Assembly (NCBI GenBank): GCA_003667245.1
Contig: RCNN01000202.1
Span: 1 to 26,631 of the forward strand
DNA length: 26,631 nucleotides
Source of the DNA: Heterostelium multicystogenum
Taxonomy: Eukaryota; Evosea; Eumycetozoa; Acytosteliales; Acytosteliaceae
Direction of reading: 5' to 3'
Under the pieces are notes generated by a model that saw only the letters and a program-made list of their open reading frames with translations, did no database searches and was not told the DNA's origin. Positions 1-7,556 of the stretch are shown here, piece after piece. Made by a program: the position numbers and the translations under genes. Positions within the stretch are counted from its first letter, which is position 1, and every line of letters begins with the position of its first letter.

Positions 1-367
1 TATAGAATAGTACTCTTTAACAAAAGATTGATGAGAGTGATAAAGTAGAAAAGCTTGGTTTATGATATTAATAAATATTATACAATGAATAGAATATAAT
101 ATTTATTTAATTTATCTTTTTAAATACAAACTTGGTTATGATATAATAATCTTATAACAATCGAATAGAATATATAATATCTGTAACCAAGGATTTCATC
201 GGGTATTTATACTTATTGTTTTCCGGTCGGTTGTCTCGCTGAGTCATCGATCCATCCTGGTAAACAATCGGTTTAGACTCATTGCGGTTCGGAGCAATCT
301 GAGTTGTCACTGGGCTTCTTATGGAATTTCCACGAGTTCTCTATGGAATTTCCATGACTTTTCTACA
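1..367 (-). repeat. 3' LTR (left copy, cut by window edge)
   Basis: This matches the right LTR from its 13th base onward and ends at TTCTACA (361-367). The two LTRs differ by scattered small changes, many of them extra bases in T or A runs (for example near 56-60 and 111-125), plus a few single-base differences. The purine-rich stretch just before it on the minus strand (complement of 368-378, GGTGAGGGCATG) is a weak polypurine-tract candidate. The integrase/chromodomain reading frame runs past this boundary and stops at 319, inside the LTR. Confidence 0.92.
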
Positions 368-1110
368 CATGCCCTCACCAGGATGTAAAATACGTGTTGA
401 GATATATATATAAATTGAGTTGGAGTTGAAATAATATGAGTTGAAGTTGAATAATATAAATGAAGTTGGAGTTCATGTTGCGTGTTGAAGTTGAATTTTG
501 AGAAATTTTGTGAAATATGATCAATCGTACTTATTTTTTTTTGTTGTTTGTTGTAGTTGTATGCAGTTATTTTAGATGGTGATACTTCGTTTAATAGTTT
601 ATGTGGAACCCATTCGTTATGATCGTTATCTAGACCAACATAGCTAACTAAGTATTCTAGTCTAGATCCTTTACCATAAGTTCTGGTGCGATCAGTGATG
701 ATAGTATCGACATCGGAGAGAATAGGTTTATCTGGTACTTCACCAATAAATAACTTTAGATCACCGGTATGTACTTTACGTAGATTCTTCTTTTTGTTGT
801 TAATCTCGATCGTGTAGTTGATATCCGACGATTTTTGAACGATTTTGAATGGTCCACACCAATGTAGTCTTGTTTTTTTTATCATCATCTGTGTTGGACT
901 TGTGAGTGTCTAATCGTGATCTCTTTACTAATACCCAGTCTCCTACATTATAATTAACAGTGACTCGATCGTTATTATAATTCTTAGACATGTTGATTTG
1001 GTAATCTAACAGATTAGTTTTAGCAGCGGCACGATATAGGTCTTGAGATTCTTTGTAGTCTTTGAATGATGTGTTGTGAGCATTCCATGGTAGTTTTAAT
1101 CTCATATCCA
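319..1110 (-). CDS. Pol C-terminus: integrase GPF module and chromodomain (frame-broken)
   Basis: This is the DNA-binding end of the integrase. In the first frame (down to about 885) VGDWVLVKRSRL is the start of the GPY/F module. After a frame change near 885 the other frame gives TRLHWCGPFKIVQ, its GPF core, then a chromodomain with RLEYLVSYVGLDNDHNEWVP, where aromatic residues and the EW motif fit a methyl-lysine reader fold. Chromodomains on gypsy integrases are known to steer insertion to marked chromatin. The tail after the chromodomain is low in complexity and reads into the LTR. The chromodomain call rests on motif resemblance, but its place at the integrase end supports it. Confidence 0.8.
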
Positions 1111-1945
1111 TATACGATTTGGTTTGGCGAGAATTGAGTGGCACGAGATACATTATTGTTGATGGTAGCTTCCAAGAGACGGATGTCTCTGGCCCAGTTG
1201 TCTTTGTTTTCGACGGATTTGCGAAGATGGTCAATGATTGTTCTGTTGACACGTTCAGTTTGTCCATCTGCTTGAGGTCTTCCTGGCTGGGTCATGTTGA
1301 GAGTGGTTCCGAGTGAACGCATAGTTGATTGCCATAGATTCGAAGTGAACTTGGGGTCCATATCAGATACAATGGATCTTGGTGTACCATATACAGCAAC
1401 TATTTCACGGGCGAACCAATCGCCAACAGTCTTGGAATCGATTGATTTGTTACATGGGAATAGTCTCACCATTTTGGACATTCTATCTACGACTACCAAT
1501 AAATTGTCTTCGCCAGTGGATGCCTTCGGTAGAGTTAGAAAGTCCATTGTGATATCAAGCCATGGTCGTTCGGGTGTTGGTAGCGGACATAGTAATCCAG
1601 CTTTGGTTCTTTGAATAGAGTTCTTCTGACAATTCTGGCAATTGGAAATGAAGGATCTTATTGATTTAAACATGTTATGCCAAACATATGCTTTTGATAC
1701 CTTGTCGAACGTTCTATTGATGCCAATGTGGCTTGAGTACCGAACGGAGTGTGCTTCTCTTAGAATGATATCAATGTGTTTCTTGTCAACGATGACTAAT
1801 CTCATATCATCGTCTTGGAGCCAATACCATAGGTTCTCTTGTTTGAATACGTCTTGTCGAGCGGTTAATCCTTTGAACCATTCCGATATGACCTTATCAT
1901 CGATGGTGTCGTATGATCTTCTTATGTCATCGAGTAAGTCGGAAT
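1020..1945 (-). CDS. Pol: integrase zinc-binding and catalytic core (frame-broken)
   Basis: The open stretch 1020-1805 shows an HHCC zinc domain (H...H then CQNCQK, CX2C), followed by the RNase H-fold core with the DDE triad: D in LDITMDFLTLP, D in IVSDMDPKF, and E in ADGQTERVNR. Between the RNase H part and here the frame shifts near 1945; upstream of 1805 the same frame continues as coding (KVISEWFKGL, ENLWYWLQDDDM), so the methionine at 1805 is not a true start. The frame is lost again near 1100 after YGYE. The enzyme joins the cDNA to host DNA. Confidence 0.9.
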
Positions 1946-2473
1946 CCCATGGTGTTGTGAACGAAGGAGTTCTTGATTAGATAATCGGCATCTAACAATT
2001 CTTGGATTATCACAATCTAGATTTCCTTTGTATAGGAGGTTTTTGTGGTCACTGTATACCACAAATGGTTTATCTTGTAGATAATAGCGATACCTTGTGA
2101 GTGCATGTATGATGGCTAGCATCTCACGCTCTTTAGTATGATAGTTTCTCTGTGCGGAATCAAACTTTCTAGAGTCATAGAGTATCGGTCTTAGTTTTCC
2201 ATCTACGTCATGTTGAGCAAGTGTTAGACCGGTGCCATAATCGGAGGCGTCGACGAACAAGTGGAACATTTTGTCTGGTCGTGGAGCCATAAGGACCTTG
2301 GCGCTACACATCTCACGCTTGATATCATTGAAATCGGCGATGTGTTGATCGGTCATGTGTGATCTTCTTTGATCTAGATGCTGTAAGATCAGTTAGTCTA
2401 GCAAGCTGAGGTCCCATATTCTGTAGATGGTGTCTATAGAAGTTAACGGCACCAATGAAACCTCTAAGTTGCT
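1922..2473 (-). CDS. Pol: thumb/connection and RNase H (frame-broken)
   Basis: After a frame change near 2545 the reading continues as QTVKQLRGFIGAVNFYR, the conserved link between reverse transcriptase and RNase H. A further change near 2350 leads into RNase H: FVDASDYGTG (first Asp), HTKEREMLAII (Glu), VVYSDHKNLL (second Asp). This enzyme removes the RNA strand of the RNA-DNA hybrid. The end of the domain is unclear because the frame shifts again near 1950-2000, and I do not see the usual fourth acidic residue followed by a clean linker. It is fused to the RT upstream and the integrase downstream. Confidence 0.88.
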
Positions 2474-4264
2474 TTACTGTCTGTGGAACTGGCATATTTT
2501 CAATTGCTTTGATCTTATCGTGCTTTGGTTGGATGCCTTTAGCGGAATTAGATGACCGGCATACTCAACCATGGTCTTAAATAGTCTACACTTGGACTTT
2601 GCGATGAATACTTTGTGTTCCTCAAGGAGTTTGAATACTTGCTTGAGGTGCTCTTGATGTTCCTCAACGGTCTTCGAGTAGATGAGGATATCATCGACGT
2701 AGAGTTGGACGAATCCTTTCTTTATTAATGGATTCAGTATATGTCTCAGCCATCTATTGAAGAATGCGGGAGAGTTCTTTAGACCGAAGGAAGGTCTAGT
2801 ATACATATACAGTTTGCCATTGGCAGCGAAGGTGGTGTATTTTCTTGAATCTTTGTCAAGTAGTAACTGGAAGAATCCACTCTTTGCATCCAAGACGGAA
2901 AAGATGATGGCACCATGAATTTGGTTGAGTATCTCGTCTATTCTGGACATAGGATACGCATAGTCAACCGTGAGATCGTTGATCTTGGTGAAGTCGATGA
3001 CCATTCTTTCCTTGGAAGTTCCTCGATTAGCGATAAAGGGTGGTGAGCACCAAGGAGTGTTGATAGGTGCAGGCACAATGACACCTATTTTTAAGAGTTT
3101 CTCTACTTCTTGGTTGATCTTCTTGTTTTCTTCTTCGGATCTTCTGCCATAGCTTAATTTTACTGGTACAGAGTTTGGTACTATTTCAATCTTCATGTTG
3201 AATTGTCCTCTGTCTGGTGGTTTGGAATCTGGAAGTTGGTCGACTAGCAAGTCGGAGTACATTTCCATCATTACTTGTGCTAGTGCTTCCAGTTCTGCGT
3301 TCGATTCTGAGATCTGTGTCTCCTCATCATCGTCTTCTTCATATTGATTGTTGAAGTGAATCGGATGAGCATGCTCGATGATTTCATCCCCCTCCGGAGA
3401 TGATGACGTCTCATCATCGGCGGCAACAGTTGCATCTATAGTGTCTGTTGTAATTGAATCGATACTTGTGTTGGAACTGCTTTCATCATTCTCATCTGTG
3501 CGAATTTCCAACGGTTGTGTATCCTTGTTTCCATCTTTAGTGGAGTGTGATACTTGCTCTGTCCCATCTTTTGCAGGATCAGTAGCGACCGGATAAGCGT
3601 CCATGGTAACGGTACCGGTTGGTTTGGAGGTGGCGATAGCTGCTATATCTCTTGGTCTAAGGCTCTCCATATTGATTTTATCCAGGTTGATCAGTAGAGG
3701 ATTAGTTTTTCCTTCCGTGAACTTGTTATTGTTTGAGATCACGGACACTTTGGCTAGAGCTACGGATTTCTTGAACCGGACGGGTAACTTTAAGTGTGGT
3801 TCTTTGGTGAACAGCTGCGCAACTGGTTGGATCTTTCCAAAGACATTGTTACCAAGTATAATTTTATAATCATTGTCATAAACGAAGAAAGGTGCCTTTA
3901 GATTGATAGATACCTCTTCGTTTTCCACGATGCCATTTAGTGTGAAGTTGAGGTGGACAAATGATTTAACAACGTATGTCTTGGTGGATGCCACTGGTTT
4001 AATAACTTGGTGACATACGTGTTCTTTCAGGCCGAGCTTCTCTACGACTGCTGGATCTATAAGGGAGACCTGAGATCCCAGATCCATTAAAGCTCTGAAT
4101 GTTTCCTCATCGGCAGTCATATCGATGAAGAAGCCAGCGTTTTTCCAAACGAGACCATTAATTCTCACCGCCTTTGGCTGGTGATCTGTTTTGGCCTTGG
4201 CTTTTGAAGGAGCGTCCGCGGTTACTCCCCGAGTTTGTGCCATGGCTGTAATTGTTCTTTCCAT
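2474..4264 (-). CDS. Pol N-part: aspartic protease and reverse transcriptase
   Basis: This 596-residue open stretch starts with a retropepsin-like domain; the active-site region reads ALMDLGSQVSLID (Asp at residue 61), with Leu where family members normally have Thr or Ser (DTG/DSG). An acidic Ser/Thr/Glu-rich linker follows (about 230-330). The reverse transcriptase has the fingers segment RMVIDFTKIND (about 420-430), SVLDAKSGFFQLLL (motif A, about 456-469) and LYVDD (catalytic, 521-525). The frame is lost after AGHLIPLK. It overlaps gag by at least 107 nt, lies +1 relative to gag, and stays open upstream of its first ATG (to at least 4320), which suggests translation by frameshifting from gag rather than from the ATG. 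Confidence 0.93.
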   Translation of the reverse strand: MERTITAMAQTRGVTADAPSKAKAKTDHQPKAVRINGLVWKNAGFFIDMTADEETFRALMDLGSQVSLIDPAVVEKLGLKEHVCHQVIKPVASTKTYVVKSFVHLNFTLNGIVENEEVSINLKAPFFVYDNDYKIILGNNVFGKIQPVAQLFTKEPHLKLPVRFKKSVALAKVSVISNNNKFTEGKTNPLLINLDKINMESLRPRDIAAIATSKPTGTVTMDAYPVATDPAKDGTEQVSHSTKDGNKDTQPLEIRTDENDESSSNTSIDSITTDTIDATVAADDETSSSPEGDEIIEHAHPIHFNNQYEEDDDEETQISESNAELEALAQVMMEMYSDLLVDQLPDSKPPDRGQFNMKIEIVPNSVPVKLSYGRRSEEENKKINQEVEKLLKIGVIVPAPINTPWCSPPFIANRGTSKERMVIDFTKINDLTVDYAYPMSRIDEILNQIHGAIIFSVLDAKSGFFQLLLDKDSRKYTTFAANGKLYMYTRPSFGLKNSPAFFNRWLRHILNPLIKKGFVQLYVDDILIYSKTVEEHQEHLKQVFKLLEEHKVFIAKSKCRLFKTMVEYAGHLIPLKASNQSTIRSKQLKICQFHRQ

Positions 4265-5345
4265 CTTGTTTCTTGATTTGACTGGAATCTTTGTTCTGTT
4301 CCTTATGGAATTGGTTTTGACTGCGGTTTTGAAATCTGGTTGATTCGCGAGTGGGTTGTGCTAACAGTTCCTTGGCAGCATTATCAAGTGCGATGGCCCA
4401 GTCATTTATGACGCGGGTATCTATATCTCTGGCATTCATGACTTTATGGATGGCGCTATCGTCTAAGCTGTCAGTGCTGTTGAATCTTTTGAATAAGTAA
4501 CCACCTTTGTAGCGCTGGAGTACATCTGTGATGGCATTGGTGATATCTTTAGGTACTACATCTTTCATACGGTTCCATTCGTGGAGTAGTTGGATCAGCT
4601 CTTGTCTGTTACGAAGATTGTTTTGAAGATTAAACTTGTTGATCTTATCTTCAAAGAATCTTTTGGTTTCATCTTCGTAATGAAGAGTTTCGATTATCCA
4701 CTTGCAAAAGTCGTCCCAGGAATTTGAGTGGGTTGTCTTTTGATCAGGTTGGAGTAGTGACCATGCCAAATTGACTTTAGGATGGGATCTGGTGATGCTC
4801 ATGGCGTATCTGACTTGTTCAGGTGTGTTCTTGTGCTTCAAACCAGCTTCTTCTGTGAGACTATCGATCGTTGTTGTTGGTGATCGTTGGTTGACGAGGT
4901 CTATCACATTATGGAGTTGTGACTTGGTAATCTTAATTGTTGTTTTACCAGGCTCAATTTCGACAACGTCATAGTTATTTTGGTCTTCTCTTTCATTCAC
5001 AACTGGTTTCTTGACTGTAGTAGCAGGATCGGGTTTGATATTTAGATTTTGGATAATATCTAAAGAGTCGATGAGCTTGTTGTTTTTATGCTTGAGATCC
5101 TTGTTCTCGGCTTTGAGTTGACCATTAACGGATTCAAGTTTCGTACGCTGGTCAACGACGGTCTTGAGAATGTCAAACATTGCTTCTAGGACTGAAATGG
5201 AGAGAGGTAAGTCCTTAACTAACTCTTGCTTCTCGTAAGCATCCTGGATGAGTTTCGCCAACTGTTCTCTGGTAAGGTTTTGATCCTTGGCTACGATTGA
5301 ATTTAAGTCTTCTATTTTCAATTGTGATTTGTTGAGTTCGGCCAT
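4158..5345 (-). CDS. Gag-like structural protein
   Basis: This is an intact 395-residue frame and the first gene after the 5' LTR and leader, the place of gag. The N-terminal 100 residues contain a helical, coiled-coil-like part (LKAENKDLKHKNNKLI); the middle has a capsid-like helical region with WSLLQPDQ, WDDFCKWIIETL and NRQELIQLLHEWNRM. The C-terminus is Gln/Asn/Ser/Lys/Arg-rich and basic (FKSQGQNRSPAKGGEN). No CCHC zinc knuckle is visible, so RNA binding probably relies on the basic tail. The start ATG at 5343-5345 is preceded by AT-rich leader. The function is inferred from position and composition; capsid proteins diverge too fast for firm motif evidence. Confidence 0.82.
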   Translation of the reverse strand: MAELNKSQLKIEDLNSIVAKDQNLTREQLAKLIQDAYEKQELVKDLPLSISVLEAMFDILKTVVDQRTKLESVNGQLKAENKDLKHKNNKLIDSLDIIQNLNIKPDPATTVKKPVVNEREDQNNYDVVEIEPGKTTIKITKSQLHNVIDLVNQRSPTTTIDSLTEEAGLKHKNTPEQVRYAMSITRSHPKVNLAWSLLQPDQKTTHSNSWDDFCKWIIETLHYEDETKRFFEDKINKFNLQNNLRNRQELIQLLHEWNRMKDVVPKDITNAITDVLQRYKGGYLFKRFNSTDSLDDSAIHKVMNARDIDTRVINDWAIALDNAAKELLAQPTRESTRFQNRSQNQFHKEQNKDSSQIKKQDGKNNYSHGTNSGSNRGRSFKSQGQNRSPAKGGEN

Positions 5346-5522
5346 AATTGATAAGATAAATGGATAATGCTGAGAATATTTAAATAGTTGATATTTATAT
5401 ATTTAAATAATTATAAGTGTTTTATATATATATAGGTTGAATAGTACGGCCTTCGATGTTCCACCCGGGTGTAGAAGGATATACTGTTAAATTAAAAAAG
5501 TAAAAATAAAAGTTTTGTAAAG
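5346..5522 (-). other. LTR retrotransposon leader (untranslated)
   Basis: These 177 bases lie between the 5' LTR and the gag ATG. On the minus strand the leader starts CTTTACAAAACTTTT directly after the LTR; no TGG-led tRNA-complementary primer site stands at the LTR edge. A GC-rich patch (CCACCCGGGTGT at 5461-5472) contains a small palindrome in otherwise AT-rich DNA and may be structured. Confidence 0.6.
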
Positions 5523-5897
5523 TGTATTATCTATTATAGAATAGTACTCTTTAACAAAAGATTGATGAGAGTGATAAAGTAGAAAAGCTTGGTTATGATA
5601 TTAATAATCTTATAACAATGAATAGAATATAATATTTATTTAATTATCTTTAAATACATACCTTGGTTATGATATTAATAATCTTATAACAATGAATAGA
5701 ATATAATATCTGTAACCAAGGATTTCATCGGGTATTTATACTTATTGTTTTCCGGTCGGTTGTCTCGCTGAGTCATCGATCCATCCTGGTAAACAATCGG
5801 TTTAGACATCATTGCGGTTCGGAGGCAATCTGAGTTGTCACTGGGCTTCTATGGAATTTCCACGAGTTCTCTATGGAATTTCCATGACTTTTCTACA
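5523..5897 (-). repeat. 5' LTR (right copy, complete)
   Basis: This 375-bp repeat starts TGTA and ends TACA, the perfect terminal inverted dinucleotides TG...CA expected of LTRs. It drives transcription of the element on the minus strand. It contains two tandem-like 48-bp copies (5588-5635 and 5662-5709) and a short direct repeat CTATGGAATTTCCA (seen twice at about 5849-5885). A GC-richer patch at 5745-5845 is well preserved between both LTRs. Confidence 0.93.
5588..5709. repeat. Internal 48-bp direct repeat in the LTR
   Basis: The segment beginning CTTGGTTATGATATTAATAA occurs at 5588-5635 and again at 5662-5709, identical as far as I can read, with a 74-bp period. The left LTR carries the same pair with small differences (from about 53 and 131). 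Confidence 0.85.
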
Positions 5898-5914
5898 ACC
5901 CTCTGGAATAGGTT
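5898..5914 (-). pseudogene. Continuation of the interrupted gene between two insertions
   Basis: These 17 bases read on the minus strand AACCTATTCCAGAGGGT. Joined after the 6940-6832 coding piece across the duplicated GAATAGGTT, they keep the frame and extend it by Pro-Glu-Gly before the LTR begins. This is the only part of the target gene left between the two retroelements; the remainder would lie left of the window. Confidence 0.5.
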
Positions 5915-5929
5915 AAGTACCATTTCCCT

Positions 5930-5940
5930 ACACCTGGATG

Positions 5941-5970
<30 letters not shown>
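5930..5970 (+). mobile_element. Nested micro-insertion: 13-14 nt of element 3' end plus poly(A)
   Basis: The sequence ACACCTGGATGATT followed by A27 repeats the terminal 13 nt (CACCTGGATGATT) and poly(A) of the surrounding element (6791-6831). It is flanked by the 8-bp direct repeat ATTTCCCT (5922-5929 and 5971-5978). Removing one repeat and the insert restores a continuous reading AGTACCATTTCCCTGCTG into the ORF2 coding frame. It reads as an extremely short separate retrotransposition event into the older fragment. Confidence 0.6.
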
Positions 5971-5975
<5 letters not shown>

Positions 5976-6694
5976 CCTGCTGACTAGATTCTCTTTTGAT
6001 GAGCAGTTCAAGAACATAGCCAAAATCAAAGGTCCGGCCTGTCGGGACGTTATATTCCGTTTCTTCGCCCACGCTCTCCCCATTAACCATCTCAGGGAAG
6101 AGCATAACTGTGTCCTGTGTGGTCTTTCAATAGACTCAAAGCCATATGACCATTATTTCTTTGGTTGCATTGCTCTTTTTGGGTTAACTTTACTATCAAA
6201 AATCAAGAATCAATATAGAAGATATTGCGGTTACAATCTCCTAAACTGGTCTATCACTAACATCTCTTTTATAAATACCAAATCAGGTAAGAGAACCAAA
6301 CTGCCGTTTCTGCATTTAACCGCGTGCATAATCAGAGCCATATGGAGAGTGGTGTCCAACAATCTGTATGGTGATAAGACACTTGACTTCACTAACATTC
6401 CTAAGTTGTCAAGCAAGTACTATAAAAACTTGGTTGTAAATAATTACCATAAGCTCTGTTTATCGCTGACTTCCAAAGGCACTGCTGAACCAGCCACCAC
6501 CGTTGCTATCAATGAGTTCAAAAAAGACTGGAACATTTTCACCATCTCTGGTTGCGATATCCCCAATCTGGCGCTTCCCGCGTTCATTTATAGATTAATA
6601 TTTCATTTGGATATGAATACAAAACAAAAAAAAAAAAAAAAAAAAAAAAAACAGGAAAACGGGAAAAATGAAAAAAAAAATATATTTCGGACAA

Positions 6695-6760
6695 TCACGA
6701 CTGTCCCTTTGTGTCGTGAAATAATATATATATAGTACACTGTGAGGTTCTGACCCTCAC
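6695..6760 (+). other. Two stem-loops in the 3' UTR of the non-LTR fragment
   Basis: TCACGAC (6695-6701) pairs with GTCGTGA (6713-6719), 7 bp with an 11-nt loop, and GTGAGG (6742-6747) pairs with CCTCAC (6755-6760), 6 bp with a 7-nt loop. They lie between the coding end and the poly(A), where non-LTR elements often carry signals for reverse transcriptase recognition. That role is inferred. Confidence 0.5.
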
Positions 6761-6831
6761 CATTTATTATTTAATTAATTAAATTATGATCACCTGGATG
6801 ATTAAAAAAAATAAAAAAAAAAAAAAAAAAA

Positions 6832-6940
6832 GAATAGGTTCAACTGTAGAATAGTTAGTTATTGTCCCAAGAATTTTACTGAATTTCGACTTTCGTAAAA
6901 TTTCAAAACAAACAGGTTGAACATCATCTTTATCCTCCAT
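6832..6940 (-). pseudogene. 5' coding end of an unidentified gene, interrupted by retroelements
   Basis: From ATG at 6940 the minus strand is open for 36 codons, beginning MEDKDDVQPVCFEILRKSKF, and then meets the terminal poly(A) of the non-LTR fragment. The ATG is preceded by an A-rich, TAA-repeat leader (AATAATAATAATAAACAAA), normal for dictyostelid starts. The frame continues as Pro-Glu-Gly through 5914-5898 if the insertion is removed, and then hits the LTR. I do not recognise the protein; the FEILRKSKFSKILG part only loosely recalls N-termini of large dictyostelid multigene families. The gene is presumably inactive in this allele. Confidence 0.5.
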
Positions 6941-7182
6941 TTTGTTTATTATTATTATTTAATAATACACAAAGAAAATTAATTGATTAATCTCCCGAGA
7001 TATATTTCTTTCATACTGTTTTTTGATTAGGCATCAAATAATAATCACAATAAAAACCATAGTTTCCATGAACAATATTTAATTTTGGTCGAAAAATGTA
7101 ACCTATCTCATCTTGATGGAAATCATGACTCCTATTATTCAAAATATTGGGAATTAAATCAGTATATTGAAGATGGACCTCA

Positions 7183-7493
7183 TTATTGGAGTTTTTGAGC
7201 AACTTCGATTATTCTTGTTTCTTGTGTTCCAAAATAAGAGTCAAGTTTGGTTGTTCCATCGTAGACAATAACAGTTGGGACTCCAGATAAAGTCTTGATC
7301 TCAGTGTAGTCCTATGGTTTAAATATTTATTAGAATAATGGTTGTAAAAATATCATTTTTAAAGGTAGACATACAATCATATTATCAGTGTTTACTTTGA
7401 TTACAGTTATACCTGTTATTTTTCTGCTATTGAATTGATAAGACCCATAACCTTTTTACAATCCCCACTCCATCTTAAAAATTTAAGTAAGTC
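7183..7493 (-). pseudogene. Thioredoxin-like gene with altered active site (two visible exons)
   Basis: Exon 7375-7493 reads DLLKFLRWSGDCKKVMGLIN and, after one missing A in the run 7419-7423, ITVIKVNTDNM. A 63-bp intron (7312-7374, GTATGT...ATAG) leads to exon 7183-7311: GVPTVIVYDGTTKLDSYFG, then a terminal helix ending AQKLQ. This matches the second half of a thioredoxin fold, including the cis-proline VPT motif. The WCGPC active site reads WSGDC: the nucleophilic first Cys is Ser and the Pro is Asp, so ordinary disulfide reduction is not expected. A further 63-bp intron (7494-7556) is possible, but the exon before it does not join in frame and I cannot place the N-terminus. It is either a pseudogene or a divergent redox-inactive thioredoxin with a sequence error. 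Confidence 0.65.
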
Positions 7494-7556
7494 CTAAATA
7501 ATAAATAATTGGGTAGATAAATACTTATTCACCAAAGTAAAAGATAAAGATTTTAC

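Larger units (their letters stand above)
1..5897 (-). mobile_element. Ty3/gypsy-type LTR retrotransposon with chromodomain
   Basis: Near-identical LTRs (1-367 and 5523-5897) bound an internal region read on the minus strand in the order gag, protease, reverse transcriptase, RNase H, integrase, chromodomain. RNase H before integrase places it in Ty3/gypsy (Metaviridae), and the C-terminal chromodomain recalls the chromovirus group, to which Dictyostelium Skipper is related. The pol region changes frame at roughly 2545, 2350, 1950, 1100 and 885, so as written it cannot make a full polyprotein. The left end lies outside the window, so the target duplication cannot be checked; the right flank begins ACCCT. 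The element sits inside what looks like the first exon of another minus-strand gene (see 6832-6940). Confidence 0.93.
5915..6831 (+). mobile_element. 5'-truncated non-LTR retrotransposon (TRE-like), 3' end of ORF2 plus 3' UTR
   Basis: The fragment encodes the C-terminal end of a retrotransposon ORF2 protein: an RT-associated zinc-binding region with DVIFRFFAHALPINHL, then HNCVLCG and DHYFFGC (a C-C-H-C set), followed by about 170 residues of tail and an A26 run (6626-6651) that would encode lysines. The remaining 3' UTR holds two stem-loops and ends CACCTGGATGATT plus poly(A). The reverse transcriptase and endonuclease domains are missing, so it is a dead 5'-truncated copy. Dictyostelids carry TRE elements of this general type, but I could not assign a subfamily. 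It lies in the first exon of a minus-strand gene, with a 9-bp duplication on both sides. Confidence 0.8.
5906..6840. repeat. 9-bp target site duplication GAATAGGTT flanking the non-LTR fragment
   Basis: GAATAGGTT stands at 5906-5914 and again at 6832-6840, the second copy directly after the terminal poly(A). That is the arrangement left by target-primed reverse transcription of a non-LTR element. Confidence 0.75.

Noticed and set aside
1119..1980. Plus-strand ORFs in the integrase region
   Set aside because: They are shadows of the minus-strand pol genes, which have clear catalytic motifs.
5931..6811. CACCTGGATGATT plus A's as the target duplication of the non-LTR fragment
   Set aside because: The GAATAGGTT repeat directly abuts the terminal poly(A) and fits better; the longer motif is explained as the element's own 3' end appearing twice.
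7011..7202. 63-codon minus-strand ORF overlapping the end of the thioredoxin-like gene
   Set aside because: It overlaps the real coding exon in another frame, has no recognisable motif, and lies mostly in the 3' flank of that gene.
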